In this document: piece by piece, positions 16,404-25,300 of the stretch
Layout of the letters: each line of letters begins with the position of its first letter
How positions within the stretch are numbered: the stretch's first letter is position 1
Assembly: GCA_020721865.1 (NCBI GenBank)
Contig: DYLW01000013.1
Location: 1 to 62,399 of the forward strand
DNA: 62,399 nucleotides
Source: Leptospira biflexa
Lineage (GTDB): Bacteria > Spirochaetota > Leptospiria > Turneriellales > DYLW01
Direction: 5' to 3'
Translations under genes and position numbers: made by a program
The notes under the pieces: generated by a model
The model's database searches: none
What the model was told of the DNA's origin: nothing
Seen by the model: only the letters and a program-made list of their open reading frames with translations

Positions 16404-17841
16404 GACCACCATGGTCATCCGTAAATCCCCGCTGGTATCCGAATACAACCGGCTGGACGAAGAGAACCCGCAGCAGGAAAATCTACCCAGGGAAGTCCAG
16501 CGGAAAAAACCCGATGTGTTTCCCCATTTGAAGGAACCCCTTCTGATGCGGCACTACCACCGTCTGGCACGGATGAACTACTCCTGGGATGACGGTCTCT
16601 ATCCTCTGGGATCCTGCACCATGAAATATAATCCCGTGCTGCATGATTCCCTTTCGGCTCGCCCGGCCTATTTGAACGCCCATCCGGCCTGGGGGGAGGG
16701 ATATACCCAGGGAGCTCTGCGTCTGGTTTATGAAACCCAGAAAATGCTGGAGGATATTCTGGATATCCATTCCGTGAATCTCCAGCCGGCAGCCGGTGCC
16801 CATGGAGAACTGACTGGTGTTCTTATGATTCGCCGGTATTTTGAAGATAAAGGGGTGGAAAAAAAAACCATATTGATTCCGGATTCCGCCCACGGCACCA
16901 ATCCCGCCTCCGCCATGATGGCGGCGTTTGATCCCGTGCAGGTGAAATCCCGTCCGGACGGCACTCTGGATTTGGAGGATTTAAAAAATAAAATTAATGA
17001 TAAAACCGCCGCTTTGATGATCACCAATCCCAACACTCTGGGGGTTTTTGAAAAAAATATTATTGCCATAAAAGAAATTCTGGAAAAATACCACGCCCTT
17101 CTCTTTATGGATGGTGCCAATTTAAACGCCATTGCCGGAAGAATCTCCTTTAAAAAAATGGGTGTGGATGTAACCCAAATGAATCTGCATAAAACATTTT
17201 CCACCCCCCATGGTGGCGGTGGACCGGGGCAGGGGGCCATTGGTGCGTCCGAAAGAATGGCACCCTATCTCCCCAACCCTTCTCTGCGGATGACCCTGAA
17301 AGACCAGAAGCCCTGGTATGAATTCTATTCCCCGGCAAAATCCATCGGCAAAATGAAAGCATGGTATGGACAGTTTGGGATCATCATCCGTGCCTGGGCG
17401 TACCTGAAAACCGTGGGAAACCGGATGGCAGATGTTTCCGGAAAGGCCGTACTGAATGCGAATTATATTAAAAAGGAATTGTCCGGTTTCCTGGAACCGG
17501 CATCGGAAAATCCCTCCATGCACGAAGCCGTTTTCAGCCAGAAGACACTGGCGGATGCCGGTATCTCCACCATGAATCTGGCTAAAGCACTGCTGGACCG
17601 GGGTTTTTATGCTCCCACGGTTTATTTTCCGCTGAATGTACCCGGTGCGATTATGATTGAACCCACAGAGACAGAATCCAAAGAAGAAATGGATTATTTT
17701 ATATCCTGCGTGCGGGAAATTGTGGATATGGCAAGGGCGTCCGATGAGGGCAGGGCAAAAATTGCCGGATCTCCTTACGATACCGCCGTGCGACATCCCG
17801 ATGAGGTGGGGGCAGCCAGAAATCCACGGCTGAAGTGGTAA
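16375..17841 (+). CDS. gcvPB: Glycine dehydrogenase (decarboxylating) subunit 2
   Basis: 488 residues. The C-terminal half of the P-protein as a separate subunit (GcvPA/GcvPB type); with GcvPA it decarboxylates glycine and passes aminomethyl to GcvH. LYPLGSCTMKYNP, PAAGAHGE, DSAHGTNPASA and NTLGVFE are family motifs. The PLP lysine lies in MNLHKTFSTPHGGGGPGQGA. The ATG at 16375 has GAGG at proper distance; ATG 16411 is an alternative. gcvPA, gcvT and gcvH are not in the window, so the rest of the cleavage system must be encoded elsewhere. No glycine riboswitch is seen upstream, where pnp directly overlaps it. Confidence 0.95.
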   Translation: MQKNPLFQNKTTMVIRKSPLVSEYNRLDEENPQQENLPREVQRKKPDVFPHLKEPLLMRHYHRLARMNYSWDDGLYPLGSCTMKYNPVLHDSLSARPAYLNAHPAWGEGYTQGALRLVYETQKMLEDILDIHSVNLQPAAGAHGELTGVLMIRRYFEDKGVEKKTILIPDSAHGTNPASAMMAAFDPVQVKSRPDGTLDLEDLKNKINDKTAALMITNPNTLGVFEKNIIAIKEILEKYHALLFMDGANLNAIAGRISFKKMGVDVTQMNLHKTFSTPHGGGGPGQGAIGASERMAPYLPNPSLRMTLKDQKPWYEFYSPAKSIGKMKAWYGQFGIIIRAWAYLKTVGNRMADVSGKAVLNANYIKKELSGFLEPASENPSMHEAVFSQKTLADAGISTMNLAKALLDRGFYAPTVYFPLNVPGAIMIEPTETESKEEMDYFISCVREIVDMARASDEGRAKIAGSPYDTAVRHPDEVGAARNPRLKW

Positions 17842-17850
17842 GGGGGAACG

Positions 17851-18825
17851 ATGGTTATTGTAACAGGAGGAGCGGGTTTTATTGGCAGTGCTTTTGTGTG
17901 GAAACTCAACCGCGAAGGCATTGACAATATCCTCATCGTGGATAATGTGAACACATCGGACAAATGGAAAAATCTGGTCCCACTGCGGTTTGCCCAGTAC
18001 CAGTCCAAATTTGATTTCTATGACCGGATGACAGAGAATGAGATGCCCGGCGGGGTTTCCATGGTGGTGCATCTGGGAGCCTGCTCCTCCACCACGGAAA
18101 CCGATATGGACTATCTATACGATAATAATGTGGAATTTTCCCAGAAACTGGCCGAGTGGAGCATCCGGAAAAAAATACCGTTTATCTACGCCTCCAGTGC
18201 CGCCACCTATGGGGAAGGGGAAAATGGCTTCACCGATGACCACTCCAGCCTGGCTAAACTCCGCCCGGTGAATCGCTACGGGTATAGCAAACAGCTCTTT
18301 GACCTGTGGCTGCAACGGAATCATTATCTGGACAAGGTGACTGGCATCAAATTCTTCAATGTATTCGGTCCCAATGAATACCATAAAGGAGATATGTCCA
18401 GCGTCATTTTTAAGGCGTTCCATAAAATCAAGGAGACAGGAAAATTCAGCCTGTTCAAATCCCATCGGGAGGGGTACCGGGATGGAGAACAGAAACGGGA
18501 TTTTATTTACATAAAAGACGTGGTGGATGTGATCTGGTATCTGTCCCAAAATCCGGATAAACCGGGCATCTATAACTTAGGTACCGGAATTGCCCGGAGC
18601 TGGAATGATCTGATCCTTGCCGTCTTTTCCGCCATGGAGCTTCCTCCCCGGATTGACTATGTGGATATGCCGGAAAATCTCCGGGGAGCATACCAGTATT
18701 TTACACAGGCAGAAATGAGTAAATTAAAGAACGCCGGCTTCACCAACCCAATGACGTCTCTGGAAGATTCCATCCGGGATTATGTGCGGAATTATCTGGC
18801 AACCCCGGATCCTTTTTTGACGTAA
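17851..18825 (+). CDS. hldD: ADP-L-glycero-D-manno-heptose 6-epimerase
   Basis: 324 residues. Extended short-chain dehydrogenase: NADP-binding VTGGAGFIGSAF at the N-terminus, VHLGACSSTTETD, ASSAATYG and the catalytic YxxxK in RYGYSKQLFD. FNVFGPNEYHKGDMSSV and the C-terminal RGAYQYFTQAEMSKL are typical of HldD. It converts ADP-D-glycero- to ADP-L-glycero-manno-heptose for the lipopolysaccharide inner core, in keeping with waaF at 51.5 kb and a diderm envelope. AAGGGGGAACG gives a strong ribosome-binding site 9 bases after gcvPB. It ends a forward run of four genes and converges on the ankyrin gene. Confidence 0.95.
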   Translation: MVIVTGGAGFIGSAFVWKLNREGIDNILIVDNVNTSDKWKNLVPLRFAQYQSKFDFYDRMTENEMPGGVSMVVHLGACSSTTETDMDYLYDNNVEFSQKLAEWSIRKKIPFIYASSAATYGEGENGFTDDHSSLAKLRPVNRYGYSKQLFDLWLQRNHYLDKVTGIKFFNVFGPNEYHKGDMSSVIFKAFHKIKETGKFSLFKSHREGYRDGEQKRDFIYIKDVVDVIWYLSQNPDKPGIYNLGTGIARSWNDLILAVFSAMELPPRIDYVDMPENLRGAYQYFTQAEMSKLKNAGFTNPMTSLEDSIRDYVRNYLATPDPFLT

Positions 18826-18842
18826 TACGGACTCCTCCGGAC

Positions 18843-19286
18843 TTACGGCAACAGGGCGGCACAGTCTTCGCATTTGCCGGCGGCCTGGGCATCCCGTGCA
18901 TAATCTGACGGGCGGCGGGAATCAATATCCACCAGGTTTTGATCCGCTCCGGCTTTGAGGAGAATCTCTATATTTTTGGTCATCCCATTCATGGCGGCAA
19001 TATGCAGGGCATTCATCTGGAGCCGCTCCACCTTCAGGTTCACTTTGGCACCGTTCTTGAGCAGAAGCTGGAGAATTTCCGGGGAATTCATGCCGGCGGC
19101 ATAATGCAGAGCCCCAAACCCATATTTATCCAAAGCGTTCACATCCGCCCCGGCTTTGAGGGAGGTTTTCACCAGCTCCACATCCATCTTCTTAACCCCT
19201 TTTATCAGATCCCACTGGGGATTAGCTGTGATGGTGACGCTCACCAAAAGAAAGGTGACGCTCACCATAATTTTTTTAAATTTCAT
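18843..19286 (-). CDS. Exported ankyrin-repeat protein
   Basis: 147 residues. A signal peptide (MKFKKIMVSVTFLLVSVTITA) followed by about three ankyrin repeats: KKMDVELVKTSLKAGADVNA, GFGALHYAAGMNSPEILQLL, and MNALHIAAMNGMTKNIEILL with KAGADQNLVD. A CEDC near the end may form a disulfide in the periplasm. Its ATG follows AAAGGAG and lies 17 bases after the stop of the giant protein gene, so it is the third gene of that operon. A periplasmic chaperone or immunity-like partner for the giants is conceivable but unproven. The signal-peptide coding region contains the paired 13-base repeats described separately. Confidence 0.82.
   Translation of the reverse strand: MKFKKIMVSVTFLLVSVTITANPQWDLIKGVKKMDVELVKTSLKAGADVNALDKYGFGALHYAAGMNSPEILQLLLKNGAKVNLKVERLQMNALHIAAMNGMTKNIEILLKAGADQNLVDIDSRRPSDYARDAQAAGKCEDCAALLP
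19233..19266. repeat. Paired 13-base palindromic repeats in the ankyrin-gene signal peptide
   Basis: Two identical copies of GGTGACGCTCACC (arms GGTGA/TCACC) lie at 19233-19245 and 19254-19266, 21 bases apart start to start. They encode the repeated VSVT of the signal peptide. A near-identical arrangement with the same 21-base period occurs at 36735-36768. Confidence 0.8.
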
Positions 19287-19303
19287 TTAATCTATTCTCC
19301 TTT

Positions 19304-22300
19304 TTATCTGACCACTACTACGGTTCCCCGGTAACGGTTGCTGCCGGCACGGATGGAATACATATACACCCCGCCACGCACGTAGTTGCCGTAATCGTCC
19401 CGGCCGTCCCAGTAGACACTGCCCTGGTTGTACGTATTATCTTTCACCCAGTACCGGACTCTTTTCCCGTCCATGGTATAGATGGCCACCTCATACTTCT
19501 TCGCGGAGGCATCCAGATCAAACGTGAGTTTCATGTTCGCGAATGTTTTGTACCCTTCAGCATAGTCTTTTCCATTTACATAATAGGAGTCTGTCCGGCC
19601 GGGGGTGAATACCCGTGGGAAGACTTCCACATTGTCGATGGGGGCATCTGCCGATTTGGAGAGTATGGTGTAGGTGCGGTGCAGGTAGGTGATATTTGCG
19701 GTGACCGTGTTATCGGAAGGATTCACCGTGCCGCCCACTTTCATCCATTTCTTACGGGTATACTCCCAATAGAAGATAGAAAGGCTGGATTCACCCCACC
19801 CATTGGCGGAAATATCCGCGTCCGAATATCCCAGAATCAGGGTGGCGTCGCTCTTGAGCTGGTTTTCCACCACGGGCGTATAGCTTCCGGATTTTTCCAT
19901 TTCCGTGATGACGTTGAACACATAGTGTCCGCCCCGATTGGAAACGCTATAGGAACCATAGTCGCTTTGCTGGCTGCCGATGTCTGCAAGGATACCATAA
20001 ACCTGGCTGGCAGTTTCTTCCATGCGGATATTGATCCGGGGGGAGTTATCCAGAGCACCGGGAGGCAGAATGAGCCGGGATTTAAAATCGCTCATGTTAT
20101 ACACTTCCTGGGTGGCCACGGCGTCTCTATCCAGTTTTTTATACTTAACCTGATAGGGACCGGGCACTTCGTTTTCCGGGCGGGTAATCACACCCTTGGT
20201 GACAGTGAACGTACTCCAAGTTTTTTTCTGTTCCACGTCTGCATTCTTGAGAAGATAATCCACGCTTTCCAGCAGGGAGCTCGATGAGTTTACTTTTACC
20301 ACATAGTTGCCATCGGCCAGCCGGTCAAAAATATAGGTGGGATACTCTCCTTCTCCGTTTTTCTTGTACACGGAAACTGGTACGGTGGCATTGCTCACAT
20401 CCACTGCACGGGTGGTCCCATTGGACTGGTACAGGGTGAACTGGAGGGAGGAAAGCACGGACTTCATCCCGGCATTGGTGTCCTGGTATTTGGGGGCAAT
20501 CTGCCCGATGATCCGCCCATAGGTGGGTTTGCGGAAATACTGGTAAACCGGATTTCCATTTTCTATGGTGGATTTGGGATCCCCGCCCACTCCGACTTTT
20601 TTTACCCGGGAAGACAATTTCAGGTAATAGTTACCATTGAGGAACGTGGCCGGGGTTGTATTCCCACCAATAATCTCCCCTTTCGCGTCATAGGTATAGG
20701 TCTGGGTGTCTTCCGCCTGCAGGTTATCATCCAGATTCTCCGGAAGGGTAAACGTGATGGTGATTTTATCAATCTCGCCGATGGCCAGACCACCTCCGGT
20801 AAGGCCGGAATAGTCCACCGGAATGCGGAGAGTCTCAAAATGGGTTCCATCCGCACCGTCCGCATCTGCACCGTAGCTTCCATCCTGCGTGTACAAATCC
20901 AGCAGGTTGACACTCAGATTAGAATAATCTTCCGTGGCGGTGGAAATACTGGCCGGCAGGGTGATGACTCCGCCCTTGGAGCTGGATATCGTCACTTTAT
21001 CCGCAGAGGTGAGAATTTTATTCCAGAGGGTGTGGACAGCTCCCGCCCCATGATTAGAAACATCCATTTCAGAAAGATAAATGTAAGCATGGGATATTTT
21101 ATAGTTCTGGGAGCCGTTCTGCAACAGGTACGTGATCTGGGCTTTATTCCCCAGAAGAGAGACCACATAGTGGGAATCCGTGTATTGTGCCAATTTTGCT
21201 ATATCGTTTTCGCTGGACACGTCATACAAATCTGGATCCACAAAAAACTGAGAATACCCAATGGAATCCGTATCCGCATTCAGCAGGGTCAGACGCAGGG
21301 TTTTGCTGGGATCCAATCCGGGGTTCAGGGCAATCCCCTGGCCGGTCATAACCGCATCAGCCTTGACCCATTTGTTTTCATCCGCCTTGTTCTCATTCCC
21401 TGCCGTTGTGAGAACTCCAGAATGGTTATCCGCATGGACAACCAGATCAATGTTCCCGCTGGTGCTGGAAGACTCTTCAATGCGGAACTGGATGGTGTCG
21501 CTTTCTCCGGGACGCAGGCCGTTTTTGGCTTCATAGTCGATGGTATACACTCCGCCATCATTGCCGCCATTCCCATCAGTATTTTGTCGCTGGGTGACAG
21601 TCGCATTCTTGGTGACAGTCAACCCATCCGGGGTATCCCAGCCCGCATTATCGGAATCAAATTTCACACCGGCCTGGATGTTCATGGTATCATCCGGAAT
21701 TTTTATCTTGAGACGGTAGATCACATTTCCCGGCTGGGTAGTGGAGCTGGCTGTATTCTCCACCCGGATCCGCAGAGTGTGGGTACGGGGAGCCCCAGTG
21801 GTGCCATCCACTTCATCCTCCATGACCATCTGGGGTTCCGTGATATAGGCAATGGCGGATGGATCGCTCTGGGCAATTTCAATCAGGTTGGATTCTTCCG
21901 GAAAGGATTTGATAAACGCATAGCCCCCGCCACTGGTTTCATACAGAGCGGACGCCTTGAAAGAAATTTTTCCGCCCAGACATTTCTCTCCAGCTTCACA
22001 GGTTCCGTTATCATTGCCGATGCTATCCCCGGAGATTTCCACCGGTGTTCCGGAGCGGGCAATGTTTTCTCTCAAATCGCGACGATTCGCCATTGCCAGA
22101 TCCGCTGCCACACTGCCGGCATCAAAGAATTTATCCGGCAGGGTGACAGTGATGGTATCGGACTGGTCTTTGGCGATGGGGGTGGCATAGCTAAGCTGGA
22201 GATAATTACACCGGTTAAAGGAATCCGGCTCATTGGAATTCAGGTCATCGGCGGAAATATCCGTGGTGTCATAGTGAATAGCTGTTCCCGCATCACATTT

Positions 22301-25300
22301 ATCAGCGTTTGTACTGGCGGCATTGTACACTCCGCTTTTAGTCAGTTCAAACGCCCCACGGGTGGAGCTCACATTGGCCGCACTTAAACCACTCAGATCA
22401 AAATAACCGGGAAAGGCAATCCGCACTTTGGTTATTTTGTCATCGGCATCTGTGGACTGGTTGGCTACTGTGAACGTGAATGTATTGGAGGAGGATTCCG
22501 CCTTGATCAAGCGGTTGTCCACCACGAAGTTGGATTTATACGTGGGTGTCACCACCTCTGTCTGGGTGGTTTTGCTGGAGCTGGAAAGCAGGGCGGCATC
22601 CGGAGAGACCACCGTGGTATCATTGAAATTCCCGGCTTTGAAAGTCCACGCATGGAACGCCAGAGTGGTTTCATCATGGGCCGCGTCAAAATGGAGGGCC
22701 AGCTTTTTACTGCCCACGTTCACCGGAGTCAGCCGGGCACTTTCGCAGAGCGTGATCCGGAGTTTATGGGGTAAATCATAGTCTCCCCCGTCTCCAGTAT
22801 CCACAATGGTATAATCCCCCGTGGCACAGGAATCCGTACTGCGGGTCAGGAGAGTGCCACCGGCGGTGGATTCCGGAGCATTCGCGGAAGGAATGGAATA
22901 CAGCCGGAAACGGGAGAAGGGGATGGCGGTGGCCGTACAGGAAGAACCGTTATCTTCTGCCACGCATTTGACCAGAGCCGGTGGGGTAATCTCCACCACC
23001 CGCAGGTCGTTATACTGCTCAGCCCGGTTTTCCACCAGAATCACCTGTTCCCAGGGATAGTCCGGATTTCCGGCGGATATTTTATTGACCGATTGCGGAT
23101 ACACATACATAATATGGAGTGCCTCCGGATTGGCCAGACTGAGGATATTCCAAGCCAGACCTGCCTCTCCGGTGCCAGTCACCGGATTTTCCGCCACGGC
23201 AGTGACGTAATCGACTATGGAATGGTAGTGCTCCAGATCGTCATTGGAATCTGCCGTCAGCTTGCCCGTAAAAAGCGGTCCCGGCAGATTGGTATGGGAA
23301 TAGGTGGCGTTGGTGAAAAGATCCGACCAATAATCGGTATACACATTCCAGGTGAGATTCTCCGCATTGGAATGGGTTCCGGGAACGTTGAAACTCCGTG
23401 TCTCTTTGAGGCGGAATTCCAGATTGGCCTGGGATGTGGCCAGTTTTCCCAGAGAGAAATTTACCAGAATATCACTGCCGGAGACGGTCATGGTGGTTCC
23501 CGCCGGCAATGCGTCCACACTCTGGAAGCTGGAAAGATCAAACTCCGCCGGAGGAGTGATTTTGAGCCGATGGATTTTTGCACTTCCGGAATTGGCGTTG
23601 ATGGTCATCTTGAAACGGTGGTAGTCTGTCACCGTGGAGCGGATGGACTGGTTGTTGATCCGGGATGCCGGGTTGCTGGGATCCGTGGGCTTCTCAATGA
23701 CTTCCACCTTCATGGAAGGACGGGTCAAAAATTCCGTGGTCAAAAGAGAAGACGGAATGGCCTCTTTATTCCCGTAGCCATTGCCGTCCCCGTTATAAAA
23801 CGTCGCATTCCACACCCGGGTGGTATCTGTATTGATGGAATGAGTCCAGGAAATGAGAGCGGATGCCGTGGCTGCCGGAGCTAACCCTGGAGCCGTCCAT
23901 ACCATCCGCAGAGCTTCTCCATCGGCACCGGTACAGGGGAATGCGGACGCGGAATTGTCTGCATTCAGAATACAGGTCACGGTCGCCGCCGGGGTGACAG
24001 TCACCGCCCCATCTGCCACACTCACTCCGGAAGGAACCTGGAGTTTGACTTCGGTTACGTAGTTGGAACCGCCACCGGTGGCCGCATTCTTTAAAAACAG
24101 CTTGGACTGGACGGTGTCTGTCCCGGTTGTACGGTATACCACTTTGGGTTCCATGGTGGCTCCCATCTCCGGAGGGGGTTTTTTATAGACAAGCTGATTG
24201 GTCTGGTTGTCCGTATCATTATACGCATCGTCCGTGTCTCCGGATCCATAGTATTTGGTGGAAGGAGCGTACTTTCCGGTGGAAAGGTCATTGGCTTCAT
24301 TATACAGATTCACCACAATGGATTGGGTACCAAAATCCGTGACAGAATCCGTAAAGGTGAAATTGACAACGTCCACCACAGAGGTTCCGTCTGATGCGGC
24401 TCCGGATTTGGGCAGGGAGTCCGCAAGGGCAGAATACTGGATGGTGAATGTCCGGTTGCCGGCATTCCAGGAGGAGGTATACTTACCGGCCATGGAGGTT
24501 ATGGTACCATTCGTGTCTCTCTGGATGGAATTGATGGTGGGTGCAGCGGAAACCATCCCGGCGGGGAAAACCACATCGTATTTGTACAGATTGTTCTCTG
24601 TCAGCGTAGCGGTATTTTTCACATAGAGGACGGCGGTGGTGGACGGTTCTGTGGCGTCCACATCATAATTTTCAGTGGCGGTTTTGGGACCAGTAAAAAA
24701 GGATACCCCGGTTGGATCCGGAAACTGGAGTTCCATATCCAGGGTCTTTGCGGTGGAGGCTTTTGCATACGAAAGTGTCCCGGAGGCATTCTCCAGTTTC
24801 ACATAAAAGGTACCGCTTCTTTTGGTGGTATCCCCATCATTCCCATCACAGGCCGATGGGTTGATGGTCTCAAAGATGCCATCAGCGTTGGTATCCAGAA
24901 CAGAGCATTTGCCATCCGCCCCGCCGGGATTGGTGAGGGACGCGTCCTGGCTCACTGTAAAGGTGATTATCTCATAAGGAGATCCGGTATCCTGGTTGGA
25001 GGGGATGGCTCCGGAACCCAGTCCGGCGTAATTGATGGTGACTGTTTTAGCTACATCATCAATGGTGGCTGTTGTATACGCACTCCCGGATGCAACCCCG
25101 GATACATAACGCTGCGTTGATATCCCGGTTATGGACAGAAAAGCCGGGTAATGGATCACCGTCTGGTTGATGTTGTTACTCTTTCCTCCGGTATTCACCA
25201 GCTTCATTTTGAGTTCGGTGGTTCCCTGGGTGACTTCGTTTGTGTATACTTCCGCCGGGGAATTGGCTTCTATACTCCGGTAAACAAACGCCTCGCCTCT

